NCBI GenBank assembly: GCA_963753115.1 | Contig: CAVWBB010000021.1 | Coordinates: forward strand, 1-64,000 | Length of the DNA: 64,000 nucleotides | Source of the DNA: Bog-473 sp963753115 | Lineage (GTDB): Bacteria > Actinomycetota > Acidimicrobiia > Acidimicrobiales > RAAP-2 | Reading direction: 5' to 3' | Part shown: piece after piece, positions 10,277 through 17,687 of the stretch | How positions within the stretch are numbered: the first letter of the stretch is position 1 | Layout: each line of letters begins with the position of its first letter | Notes under the pieces: model-generated | The model's database searches: none | What the model was told of the DNA's origin: nothing | What the model saw: only the letters and a program-made list of their open reading frames with translations | Position numbers and translations under genes: made by a program

Positions 10277-11460
10277 GCCGGAGCGTGGACCTCGAGCACC
10301 GTGGCCGAGCCCATGCCGCCGCCGGCGCAGAGCGTCCCGACCCCGATGCCGCCGCCGCGCCGGCGCAGCTCGTGGATCAGGGTGACCAGAATGCGGGCGC
10401 CCGACGCGCCCACGGGGTGGCCCATGCCGACGGCGCCACCGTTGACGTTGACGATGTCGTGGGGGAAACCCAGCTTGCGCGAGCAGGCCACCGCCATGGT
10501 GGCGAAGGCCTCGTTGATTTCGACGAGGTCCACGTCGGACTCGCTGAGCCCGGCCCGGTTGAGGGCGCGGGGGACGCAGATCGTGGGGGCCAACCCGGTC
10601 CGGGCCGGCTCGATCCCCGCTGAGTTCCACGACCGCACCGTCGCCAAGGGGGCCATCCCGTGCGCCTCGGCATAGGCGCGGGACACCAGCACGAGGGCGG
10701 CCCCACCGTCGGCGATGCCCGAGGAGTTCCCGGCGGTGACCTGCCCGTCGGGTCCGGTGAGCGAGCGCAGCGCCGCCAGCTTCTCCGGCGTGGTGTCGCG
10801 GCGCGGGTGCTCGTCCACGCTCACCGTCGTCGTCTCCCCGCGGCCGGTGGGCACGGTGACCGGCACGATCTCCTCGGCGAAGCGGCCGTCGTCGGTGGCG
10901 GCCACGGCGCGGATGTTCGAGTGGTAGGACCAATCGTCGGACTCCTCGCGGGTGATGCCGCACTCGCGGGCGGTGTTCTCGCCGACCGTGATCAACATGT
11001 TGGTGTTGGGTGCCTCGGGCGAGTCCGGGTGGCTGGGGGGCATGAACTGCCGGACGCCGCCGAAGGGGAGGGGTGACGTCTCGAACAGCATCGGGGTGCG
11101 GGTCATGGAGTCGATCCCGCCGGCGATGACGGCGTCGGCCATGCCGGACCGGATGTTGGCCGCCGCCTCCTGGAACGCCATCATCCCCGTGGCGCACTGG
11201 CGCTGCACGGCGCCACCCGGCGTGTCGGGCGGCAGCCCGAGCGCGTTGGCCACGTAGCGGGCCGTGCAGCCGCCCCCGCGTAACACCTCGCCGAGGATGA
11301 GATCGTCGATGTCGTCGGGGTCCAGGCCGGCCGCGTCGATCACGCCGGTCACGGTCTGCATGCCGATGTCAGCGACGCTGAGCCCGGCCAGCGAGCGGCC
11401 GGAGCGGCCGATCGGCGTGCGGGTGGCGGCGACGACGACGGCGTCGGTTGCTTCGGTCAT
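10273..11460 (-). CDS. Thiolase (acetyl-CoA C-acetyltransferase family)
   Basis: This predicts 395 aa and has the full catalytic set of a degradative or biosynthetic thiolase: nucleophile Cys89 in VQRQCATGM, the His loop GGAVGMGHPVGASGAR, and the second Cys in GTLCAGGGMG. NEAFAT precedes the His loop. It would cleave a 3-oxoacyl-CoA or condense acetyl-CoA units. Twelve bp separate it from the upstream DUF35 gene, so the two form an operon. In actinobacteria such thiolase/DUF35 pairs usually act on complex acyl-CoAs. Confidence 0.9.
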   Translation of the reverse strand: MTEATDAVVVAATRTPIGRSGRSLAGLSVADIGMQTVTGVIDAAGLDPDDIDDLILGEVLRGGGCTARYVANALGLPPDTPGGAVQRQCATGMMAFQEAAANIRSGMADAVIAGGIDSMTRTPMLFETSPLPFGGVRQFMPPSHPDSPEAPNTNMLITVGENTARECGITREESDDWSYHSNIRAVAATDDGRFAEEIVPVTVPTGRGETTTVSVDEHPRRDTTPEKLAALRSLTGPDGQVTAGNSSGIADGGAALVLVSRAYAEAHGMAPLATVRSWNSAGIEPARTGLAPTICVPRALNRAGLSESDVDLVEINEAFATMAVACSRKLGFPHDIVNVNGGAVGMGHPVGASGARILVTLIHELRRRGGGIGVGTLCAGGGMGSATVLEVHAPA

Positions 11461-11472
11461 GGGTATTCCTCC

Positions 11473-11880
11473 TCAGGCCCGCACGAAGACGGGGATGGTG
11501 AACTCGTCGGAGATGGGCTGGAACGTCACCTGCAGGGGCATGCCCACCCGCAGCTCCTCGAAGGGGCAGTCGACGACGTTGGTCATCATGCGCGGCCCCT
11601 CGGCCAGGTCGACGATGGCGGCCACGTAGGGCACTCGGTCGCGGAACGGGGGCATGTCGTTGCTGTAGATCACGGACCAGGTGTAGAGCGTGCCCTCACC
11701 GCTGGCCTCGTGCCACTCGACCTGCTCGCTCCAGCACTTCGGGCAGAAGGGCCGCGGGTAGTAGGAGTACGCGTCGCAGTCGAGACAGTGCTTGATCAGG
11801 AGGCGCTCCTGCTTGGTCGCGTCCCAGAACTCGATGGTGTCGCCCTCCGGTGTGGGGAGGTCGAAACGGACCGTGCTCAA
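11473..11880 (-). CDS. DUF35 OB-fold, zinc-ribbon acyl-CoA-associated protein
   Basis: This predicts 135 aa. A rubredoxin-like zinc ribbon (C32-x2-C35 and C46-x2-C49 in HCLDCDAY..PFCPKC) is followed by an OB fold (GEGTLYTWSVI, VPYVAAIVDLAEGPRM). DUF35 proteins partner thiolase-like enzymes and supply an acyl-CoA-binding or channelling subunit, as shown for ChsH2-Ltp2-type complexes. It is the first gene of the thiolase operon and is divergent from the acyl-CoA ligase at 12063. A CTGAC-N6-GTCAA palindrome lies in the gap, nearer the ligase. Confidence 0.85.
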   Translation of the reverse strand: MSTVRFDLPTPEGDTIEFWDATKQERLLIKHCLDCDAYSYYPRPFCPKCWSEQVEWHEASGEGTLYTWSVIYSNDMPPFRDRVPYVAAIVDLAEGPRMMTNVVDCPFEELRVGMPLQVTFQPISDEFTIPVFVRA

Positions 11881-12002
11881 TGTCGCCTCTTCCCTCGGTC
11901 AGGTCCCGGCGGCCTCGGCCCCAGGCGAGCAGACTGTCAGCCGCATGTGCTGGTCGCCCCCGGATTGACCCCCGGAGGCGCATCGGCCATGCTGCAACGA
12001 AC

Positions 12003-12018
12003 CTGACACTGGCGTCAA
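12003..12018. promoter_or_regulatory. Palindromic operator, site 2 of 7
   Basis: CTGACACTGGCGTCAA matches the window-wide CTGAC-N6-GTCAG motif with one mismatch in the right arm and has the AAC left flank. It is 44 bp before the acyl-CoA ligase start and also lies between that gene and the divergent DUF35/thiolase operon. Confidence 0.62.
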
Positions 12019-12062
12019 CTTTCCGCACCAACCGAGCTCCTGGGGGACCCGCAATCGTGTTG

Positions 12063-13595
12063 ATGGACGATCACCTGGCCCGTATGGCCGAGGAGTTCGG
12101 CGACCGCACCGCCTTCGCCGTCGTCGACGTCGGGTCGATGACCTTCGCCGAGTGGGACGGGGCCGCCAACGCCATGGCGCGCCGCCTCCTGGAGGCCGGC
12201 CTCGAGCCCGATGCCCGGGTGGGCATCCACCTGCATCCCGAGCTGGCCCTGCGCTGGCTCGTGTCGTACTCGGCGGTGCACCGGGCCGGGGGCGTGGCCG
12301 TCCCGATGAACCCCCGTCTCGCCCCGGCCGAGGTGGCCCACATGCTCGAGCACTCCGGCGCCACGGCGGTCGTGGCCGACGGGGATCTGCTGCGCAACGA
12401 CATGGAGGCCGGGGGAGGCCGCCTCATCTTCCTGATCGATGCCGGCGCGGAGGACGGGGCGGTGCCCCCGGCCGGCGGGCCGGCCCGCGTGCTCACCTGG
12501 GCCGAGGCCACCGCTGGCGACCGCTCGCCCTTCCAGGCGCCGCGCCAGTCCGAGGACCTGGCCGACATCCTCTACACGTCGGGGACGACAGGGCGTCCCA
12601 AGGGTGTGGCCGTCCGCCACGCCAACGGGTCCATGATCGGCGCGGTCGAGCCGAATTGGAACGGGAACGGATGGCTGCACGCCAGCCCGCTCTTCACCTT
12701 CGCCGGCATCGCCCTGGTGTACACGCCGATGAAGCTCGGTCAGAAGGTCATCTACCAACCACGCTTCGATGCCGATCGCTGGTTGCGCGTGGTGGAGGAG
12801 GAACGCCCGACCGTCGTCTTCCTCGTGCCGACCATGGCCCACCTGCTCATCGACCACCCCCGCTTCGACGCAGCCGACCTGTCCTGCGTGCAGATGTGCT
12901 CGGTGGGCAGCGCGCCCCTCGCGCCCTACGTGGTCGAGCGCCTGCAGGAGAAGATGCCCGACGCCCTGGTCTCGAACAACTACGGCATGACCGAGGCCGG
13001 CTCGGCCTACTGCATCATGCCCAAGGGCGAGGCGGTCAAGCGCCCCGGCTCGGTGGGCCAGATCGCGCCGCCTGCCGTCGTGCGCATCGTCGACGAGCAC
13101 GAAGCGGTGCTCCCGCCCGGCGTGGTGGGCGAGGTGCGGCTGCAGATGCCGGGCCGCCAGCGCGAGTACTTCCAGGACCCCGAGGCGACAGCTGAGATGT
13201 GGCGCGACGGCTGGCTCGTCACCGGCGACCTCGGCAAGCTCGATGCGGACGGCTATCTCTACATCGTCGGCCGTTCCAAGGACGTGATCATCCGCGGCGG
13301 CAACAACGTCCACGCCACCGACGTCGAGCACGCCCTCGTGCAGCACCACGCCGTGAAGGAGGTCGCAGTCGTCGGCGCGCCCCACCCGGTGCTCGGGGAG
13401 GACGTGGTGGCCTTCGTCGTCCTGCACCCTGGCGACGAGGCCGACGCCGAGGAGCTCCGGGCCTTCGGTCTCGAGCAGCTGGCCGACTACAAGGTGCCGC
13501 GCCAGTTCGTCTTCGTCGACGAGCTGCCCCGTAACCCGACCGGCAAGGTCGTCAAGCCCGAGCTGCGAGCCCGCCTCGCCGACACGCCGGCCTGA
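12063..13595 (+). CDS. Acyl-CoA synthetase (AMP-forming, FadD-like)
   Basis: This predicts about 510 aa from the ANL superfamily. It would activate a carboxylic acid to the CoA thioester. The P-loop ILYTSGTTGRPKGV is near residue 178, NNYGMTEAG is the A5 motif, GWLVTGDLGKLD is A7, GRSKDVIIRGGNNV is the hinge A8, and PRNPTGKVVK contains the catalytic Lys. Start codons GTG 12057, TTG 12060 and ATG 12063 are contiguous; I chose ATG, and the difference is two residues. The length is normal and the gene is intact. The operator-like palindrome upstream ties it to the proposed TetR regulon. Substrate unknown. Confidence 0.88.
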   Translation: MDDHLARMAEEFGDRTAFAVVDVGSMTFAEWDGAANAMARRLLEAGLEPDARVGIHLHPELALRWLVSYSAVHRAGGVAVPMNPRLAPAEVAHMLEHSGATAVVADGDLLRNDMEAGGGRLIFLIDAGAEDGAVPPAGGPARVLTWAEATAGDRSPFQAPRQSEDLADILYTSGTTGRPKGVAVRHANGSMIGAVEPNWNGNGWLHASPLFTFAGIALVYTPMKLGQKVIYQPRFDADRWLRVVEEERPTVVFLVPTMAHLLIDHPRFDAADLSCVQMCSVGSAPLAPYVVERLQEKMPDALVSNNYGMTEAGSAYCIMPKGEAVKRPGSVGQIAPPAVVRIVDEHEAVLPPGVVGEVRLQMPGRQREYFQDPEATAEMWRDGWLVTGDLGKLDADGYLYIVGRSKDVIIRGGNNVHATDVEHALVQHHAVKEVAVVGAPHPVLGEDVVAFVVLHPGDEADAEELRAFGLEQLADYKVPRQFVFVDELPRNPTGKVVKPELRARLADTPA

Positions 13596-13725
13596 TCCAC
13601 CGGGGGATCACCCGGACCTGCCCGCAGCCGTCGAATGCGACAGCCGTCGGAAGCGACGTGTGACGCGCCGATGAACTCTGCTGGATCTTTCGCCGTAGTG
13701 GTCAAAGTGCGGCGACGCCGTCCCG

Positions 13726-13731
13726 TATACT
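13726..13731 (+). promoter_or_regulatory. Likely -10 element (TATACT) of the small leader ORF
   Basis: TATACT matches the actinobacterial TANNNT -10 consensus. It ends 9 nt before the ATG at 13741, so the transcript would have almost no leader. No clear -35 is visible. Confidence 0.5.
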
Positions 13732-13740
13732 GAGTTGATC

Positions 13741-13887
13741 ATGACAGAGCAACGCGCGATGGACGCACAGGTGAATTGGTGTCAGCAGGAGGGCAACTCC
13801 CTGCTCCAGTCGCGCCTTGCCATGTCTGAAGTACAGATCTGTGGCATCCCCAAGCTGAGCCTGGGGGAGGTGGCCCCGACGCCCTGA
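13741..13887 (+). CDS. Small 48-aa ORF before an intrinsic terminator (leader peptide or small protein)
   Basis: The ORF begins MTEQRAMDAQVNWC and ends KLSLGEVAPTP. I recognise no family. Support for translation: a -10 box 9 nt upstream, about 38 of 48 codons ending in G or C as in neighbouring genes, and a stop directly before a hairpin region with a strong Rho-independent terminator (13916-13945). Predicted transcript length is about 210 nt. It has two Cys and no transmembrane segment. It could be a stand-alone small protein, the leader peptide of an attenuator, or an unrecognised peptide precursor. No run of identical codons points to a sensed amino acid. Confidence 0.5.
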   Translation: MTEQRAMDAQVNWCQQEGNSLLQSRLAMSEVQICGIPKLSLGEVAPTP

Positions 13888-13915
13888 CGGACTCCTACCA
13901 GTCCCGACGTCGAGG

Positions 13916-13945
13916 AGCCGCTTCCCAGAGGGAGGCGGCTTTTTT
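13916..13945 (+). terminator. Rho-independent terminator with a competing upstream hairpin
   Basis: The stem AGCCGCTTCC (13916-13925) pairs over 10 bp (one G-U) with GGAGGCGGCT (13931-13940) around a 5-nt loop, followed by a T6 run (13940-13945). Upstream, CGGACTCCT (13888-13896) can pair with AGGAGCCG (13913-13920), with a one-base bulge. That pairing would occupy half of the terminator's left arm, so the two hairpins are mutually exclusive. Confidence 0.85.
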
Positions 13946-13993
13946 GTATTCGGAGCCAGGTGCACACCGAGTGATGCCACCAGCCGGAAGGCA

Positions 13994-14031
13994 GGTCAGG
14001 CAGGCAATGACAGGTCAGGCAGGCAATGACA
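13994..14031. repeat. 19-bp tandem duplication
   Basis: Two perfect adjacent copies of GGTCAGGCAGGCAATGACA (13994-14012 and 14013-14031), followed by a partial GGAATGAC. It lies in the gap after the terminator and before the small zinc-ribbon gene. This could be slippage or a binding-site pair. Confidence 0.85.
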
Positions 14032-14082
14032 GGAATGACTATGCAGACGATCGAGAACTCGAATGAGAGGGGGAGTGGCGTG

Positions 14083-14214
14083 ATGACAGCGGAGCTGTGC
14101 CCGCGTTGCCGATTCCACCCGGCGTCTCCGCGCATCGCGGGGTACTGCTCGTGGGATTGCTATGACGCCGACGACGAGGAAGACGAGGAGGACGAGGCCG
14201 AGCAGGCGGCGTGA
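14083..14214 (+). CDS. Small zinc-ribbon protein with an acidic tail (43 aa)
   Basis: The protein starts MTAELCPRCRFHPASPRIAG, continues YCSWDCYDADD, and ends in a run of about 15 Asp/Glu-dominated residues. C6-x2-C9 and C22-x3-C26 would form one zinc site; the family is unknown. The ATG at 14083 has a GAGAGGGGGAG ribosome site. In-frame upstream starts (from 14026) fall in the tandem-repeat region and lack one. It could be a small regulatory or protein-binding adaptor. It sits between the leader-like ORF and the convergent thioesterase gene. Confidence 0.6.
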   Translation: MTAELCPRCRFHPASPRIAGYCSWDCYDADDEEDEEDEAEQAA

Positions 14215-14224
14215 GGCGCGTGCG

Positions 14225-15073
14225 TCAGACGATGTCGTCGGGGAAGCGGAGCCGGGCCAGCTGGGTGGACTGCGCCACCATGTGTCCCCGGCTATCCCAG
14301 ACGACGCAGGTCTCGTCGACCATCCCGTCAGCGACGAGCCCAGCCGTCATCCGGATGGCGAGCCAGCCCGGTGCCGGGTGCGCCCGCACGAAGGCGGTCA
14401 TCTGCAGGGTCGGCACCCACCCGGTGGACCCGATCATCAAGGTGGCCGGAGGGATGGCGTCGGCGAAGAACAGAAGCGACAGGGCGTCGGGCTCCTGCCC
14501 GTCAGCCAACCGGGTCCACCCGCGCAGCTCGGCAGGCGTGTTGGCCGGCGGCGGCGAGGAAGCGAAAGGGAGTGTGGACGGGTCGAGCCGGAGGTCGAGC
14601 ACGTCCATGATCCCGACATAGACACCGCCCGGGATCTTCGGGACGAGGCGCACGCACTCTTCCGGATCCGCCGCGTGAAAGGGCTCCGTGCCGTCGTAGC
14701 GCGCGGTCGGTTCGGCAGAGAGGTCGCCCAGCACGAACACGGCATCCACCAGATCATCTGATCCCTGGGACAGGACGGTCCGAACATGTGCCGCGGTCCG
14801 ACCGCTCCGGAGCAGCGTCGTCCGCACGGTGGCGGGACCCGCGGCGGGAGCCCGCAGATACGTGACAGAGGAGGACACGACCTCCCACGCAGGGCTGCCG
14901 GCGCTTCGCGCGCTGCGGCGGGCAGCTCGCCCGAGAATCGCCAGGAGGTACCCGCCGTTGGGCTTGTCACCGACCGCCCACAGTGGGTTGATGCCCGCTT
15001 CGAAGAGTGTGGGGTCACCGGTGTCCTGCAGCGCTGTCACCGCATCGAAGGAGAGATCCTCGGCTTCCGGCAT
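14225..15073 (-). CDS. Acyl-CoA thioesterase, TesB-like double hotdog
   Basis: This predicts 282 aa with two hotdog halves. The first has NPLWAVGDKPNGGYLLAILGR and VVSSSVTYLRAP. The second has DALSLLFFADAIPP, VPTLQMTAFVRAHP and the C-terminal DETCVVWDSRGHMVAQSTQLA strand typical of this family. It would hydrolyse an acyl-CoA. The ATG at 15073 is used because the longer frame runs into the divergent methyltransferase gene at 15106. Divergent from that gene, with only 32 bp between starts. Confidence 0.8.
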   Translation of the reverse strand: MPEAEDLSFDAVTALQDTGDPTLFEAGINPLWAVGDKPNGGYLLAILGRAARRSARSAGSPAWEVVSSSVTYLRAPAAGPATVRTTLLRSGRTAAHVRTVLSQGSDDLVDAVFVLGDLSAEPTARYDGTEPFHAADPEECVRLVPKIPGGVYVGIMDVLDLRLDPSTLPFASSPPPANTPAELRGWTRLADGQEPDALSLLFFADAIPPATLMIGSTGWVPTLQMTAFVRAHPAPGWLAIRMTAGLVADGMVDETCVVWDSRGHMVAQSTQLARLRFPDDIV

Positions 15074-15094
15074 GCGGGGGACCCTACCGGCGGC

Positions 15095-15100
15095 GATGAT
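15095..15100 (+). promoter_or_regulatory. Leaderless -10 element (GATGAT)
   Basis: GATGAT ends 5 nt before the ATG at 15106, the same geometry as several other genes here. No ribosome site is visible, so a leaderless message is likely. Confidence 0.4.
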
Positions 15101-15105
15101 GGCGC

Positions 15106-15846
15106 ATGACGTTCGACATGGAGGCCACGTTCGGGGACGACTACCTGTACTTCTACGAGGAGTCGATCGACGACGCACACTCGGACTCCGACACGGCGGA
15201 GATCCTCGGGCTGCTCGATCTGCCGTCCGGCGCCCGCATCCTCGATGCTCCGTGCGGTCACGGGCGCATCGCGCGGCGGCTGGCTGCGGCGGGCATGGAG
15301 GTCACGGGAGTGGATCTGACGCCGGCCTATCTGGACCACGCACGCAACGACCCGCAGCTGCCTCCGGGGACCGTGACCTACCTCGAAGGGGACGTCCGGT
15401 CCCTGCCCGTCGACGGCCCGTTCGATGCCGTGGTGTGCTGGCTCAACTCGTTCGGCTATTACGACGACGCCGACTGCCACCGGGTCCTGGACGAGTTCCA
15501 CCGCGTTCTTCGCCCTGGGGGGAAGGTGGCGATCGACACCATGCACCACGACGGCGGCGTCCGGCACTTCATCCCGGCGCCCGATGCGGTGGTCGTCCAA
15601 CTCGGTGACGACACCATGGTGGAGGTCTCGACGTTCGACCCCGTCCGGGGACGGATGGTCATTCGTCGCACGGTGCACCGGGACGGCGCTGTCCGCCGCG
15701 CCGACTATTTCATCCGTTTGCCCACACCGCCGGAGTGGGTGGTCTGGCTGGAGGCCGCTGGGTTCCGCGACGTCGAGTTCCACTCGGGCGGCGGGGGGCC
15801 ACTGGAGCTCGACAGCTGGGAGCTCGTGGTGGTGGCCACGGCCTGA
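15106..15846 (+). CDS. Class I SAM-dependent methyltransferase
   Basis: This predicts 246 aa. Motif I is ILDAPCGHGRIARRLAAAG, followed by VTGVDLTPAYL (motif II acidic residue), EGDVRSLPVDGPFDAVVCW (motif IV) and FHRVLRPGGKVAIDT (motif VI). These identify a methyltransferase of the UbiE/type-11-25 group. The C-terminal half has an extra beta domain (VVVQLGDDTMVEVSTFD, RMVIRRTVHR), often seen in small-molecule enzymes. Substrate not recognisable. It stands alone, with a probable leaderless start. Confidence 0.82.
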   Translation: MTFDMEATFGDDYLYFYEESIDDAHSDSDTAEILGLLDLPSGARILDAPCGHGRIARRLAAAGMEVTGVDLTPAYLDHARNDPQLPPGTVTYLEGDVRSLPVDGPFDAVVCWLNSFGYYDDADCHRVLDEFHRVLRPGGKVAIDTMHHDGGVRHFIPAPDAVVVQLGDDTMVEVSTFDPVRGRMVIRRTVHRDGAVRRADYFIRLPTPPEWVVWLEAAGFRDVEFHSGGGGPLELDSWELVVVATA

Positions 15847-15919
15847 ACGTGGGCGTCTCCGAAGTCGGGTGGAGAGCGAAAGCGGACACGGCCGTCAGCC
15901 AACGGCGCCGGGAAGATCC

Positions 15920-15967
15920 AGGCAGAACCGTTGCCAGGCAGAGCCGTTGCCAGGCAGAGCCGTTGCC
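15920..15967. repeat. Three tandem 16-bp repeats
   Basis: The unit AGGCAGAGCCGTTGCC occurs three times head to tail (15920-15935 with one G-to-A change, 15936-15951, 15952-15967). It is too short and has no spacers, so it is not CRISPR. Confidence 0.9.
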
Positions 15968-16203
15968 GACGATCTGACGGACCGAGCGCGCAGGTCTGGG
16001 ACCGCCTTGGGGCGGGCGAGGGTGTCGATCGCCTGACCGCCGAGGTCCGGGGAACCATGGGACCGTTTGTTCCGAGTACGTGAGCGTGGAGGACGCCTGC
16101 AGCGCCGCCCGGACCGCCCGCTGAGCGCCCTTGGCCATGGCTGCCGCACTCGCCGGGCGAGGGCACGGGTAGACCGGATGTGTGAGGCGTTCCCGGTTTC
16201 TGG

Positions 16204-16209
16204 GATGAT
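16204..16209 (+). promoter_or_regulatory. Leaderless -10 element (GATGAT)
   Basis: GATGAT lies exactly 6 nt before the ATG at 16216, in the leaderless geometry that recurs in this window. Confidence 0.45.
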
Positions 16210-16215
16210 CGTTCT

Positions 16216-17685
16216 ATGAGCAGCGGCATTGCAGCCTGGGGCACATACTTGCCCTACTGGCGTCTCCAGCGGACCGCCATCGCGGGCGTCCTGGGCAGTG
16301 GCGGTGGCCGGGGGACCCGCGCCGTGGCCTCCCACGACGAGGACACCACCACCCTCGGCGTGGAGGCGGGCCGGCGTGCGCTGGCCGTCGGCCCGGGCGC
16401 CGGAGCGGTACAGGACCTGTTCCTGTCGACGCCGGACCCGGCCTATTTGGACAAGACGAGCGCCACGACGGTGCACGCGGCACTCGGGCTGGGACGAGCT
16501 TGCGGCGCCTACGACTTCGCTGGCTCATCGCGCTCTGCCGTGGGTGCGTTGGTGCAGGCCTTCGGCGCTGCGGGTGGCGGTGCCGGTGGTCGCACGGCAT
16601 TGGCAGTCGTGTCCGATCTGCGGACGGGCCTGGCTGGTTCGGCCGAGGAGCGCGACAGCGGCGATGGCGCGGCGGCCTTGCTCTGCGCGCCGGACGGCGC
16701 TGTGGCGGAGCTCATCGGCCGCGGTGCGGCGAGCGACGAGTTCCTGGACCGCTGGCGGGTCCCCGGCGAGGAGGATTCGCACGTGTGGGAGGAGCGCTTC
16801 GGCGAGGAGGTCTACGTGCCGTTGGCCCGGGAGGCCTTCGCTGCAGCGTTGAAGGACGCCGGCCTGGCCGAAGGCGACGTCGACCACGCCGTGGTGGCCG
16901 GGCTGCACGTGCGCGCGGTCAAGGCCGTGACCAAGGGTCTCGGCGTGCGCGAGGGGGTGCTGGCCCCCGACTTCAGCGGTTCGTTGGGCAACCTCGGCGC
17001 CGCCCAGGCCGCCGTTGCAATCTGTGACGTCCTCGATCGAGCCCAGCCGGGGCAGGTGATCGCCGTGCTGTCGCTGGCGGACGGCGCGGACGCGCTCATC
17101 CTGCGCACCACCGAGGCGCTGACCGGGGTGCAGCAGGCCCGGGCCGCCGCGGGCGTGCCCACGGTGGCCGAGCAGGTAGCCGCCGGGCGGGACGACCTCG
17201 CGTATGCGACGTTCCTGACCTGGCGGGGCCAGATGCACCGGGAGCCGCCGCGACGGCCCGACCCCGAGCGCCCGGGCGCACCGACGGTGCATCGCTCCGA
17301 GGCGTGGAAGTACGCCTTCGCGGCCAGCCGGTGCCAGGTCTGCGGCTTCCGCCACATGCCACCGACTCGGGCCTGCCTGTCCTGCCACACCATCGACCAG
17401 ATGCAGCCCGAGCGCCTGGCCGACGTGCCGGGCACGGTGGCCACCTTCACCATCGACCACCTGGCCTTCAGCTTGTCGCCCCCGGTGGTCGGGGTCATCG
17501 TCGACTTCGACGGGGGCGGCCGCTACCGCTGTGAGATGACCGACGTGGTGGCCTCGGAGCTGTCGATCGGTGACCGGGTCACCATGACGTTCCGGCGGGT
17601 GTGGACGGCGCAGGGCGTGCACAATTACTTCTGGAAGGCGCGCCCGGCTGTTGGGCGGGCTGGCGCCGGCGAGCAAGGAGCGTAG
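16216..17685 (+). CDS. HMG-CoA synthase/KAS III-like protein fused to a DUF35 zinc-ribbon OB domain
   Basis: Total 489 aa. Residues 1-330 have the HMG-CoA-synthase-like thiolase fold (MSSGIAAWGTYLPYWRL, VASHDEDTTTLGVEAGRRAL, DFSGSLGNLGAAQAAVAI). Residues about 370-475 are a DUF35 module with zinc ligands CQVCGF and CLSCH. In the archaeal enzymes the nucleophilic Cys follows an FA pair (FACKAGTA). Here the stretch reads DFAGSSRSAVGAL, with Gly in that place, so acyl-enzyme catalysis looks lost. The fusion may therefore bind or cleave an acyl-CoA by another route, such as a retro-aldol reaction. It is the first gene of an operon with a thiolase (2 bp downstream) and an acyl-CoA dehydrogenase. 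Confidence 0.82.
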   Translation: MSSGIAAWGTYLPYWRLQRTAIAGVLGSGGGRGTRAVASHDEDTTTLGVEAGRRALAVGPGAGAVQDLFLSTPDPAYLDKTSATTVHAALGLGRACGAYDFAGSSRSAVGALVQAFGAAGGGAGGRTALAVVSDLRTGLAGSAEERDSGDGAAALLCAPDGAVAELIGRGAASDEFLDRWRVPGEEDSHVWEERFGEEVYVPLAREAFAAALKDAGLAEGDVDHAVVAGLHVRAVKAVTKGLGVREGVLAPDFSGSLGNLGAAQAAVAICDVLDRAQPGQVIAVLSLADGADALILRTTEALTGVQQARAAAGVPTVAEQVAAGRDDLAYATFLTWRGQMHREPPRRPDPERPGAPTVHRSEAWKYAFAASRCQVCGFRHMPPTRACLSCHTIDQMQPERLADVPGTVATFTIDHLAFSLSPPVVGVIVDFDGGGRYRCEMTDVVASELSIGDRVTMTFRRVWTAQGVHNYFWKARPAVGRAGAGEQGA

Positions 17686-17687
17686 AA

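Larger units (their letters stand above)
15847..16215. other. Intergenic region with a short tandem repeat and a promoter
   Basis: No credible gene was seen in these 369 bases. They hold the three-copy 16-bp repeat at 15920-15967 and, at the right end, the GATGAT -10 box of the gene at 16216. The remainder shows no conserved motif that I recognise. Confidence 0.6.

Noticed and set aside
11896..11910. GGTCAGG half-site upstream of the DUF35 gene
   Set aside because: There is no matching CTGAC arm six bases upstream, so it does not meet the palindrome rule.
15920..15967. Possible CRISPR array
   Set aside because: Units are 16 bp with no spacers and there are no cas genes in the window.
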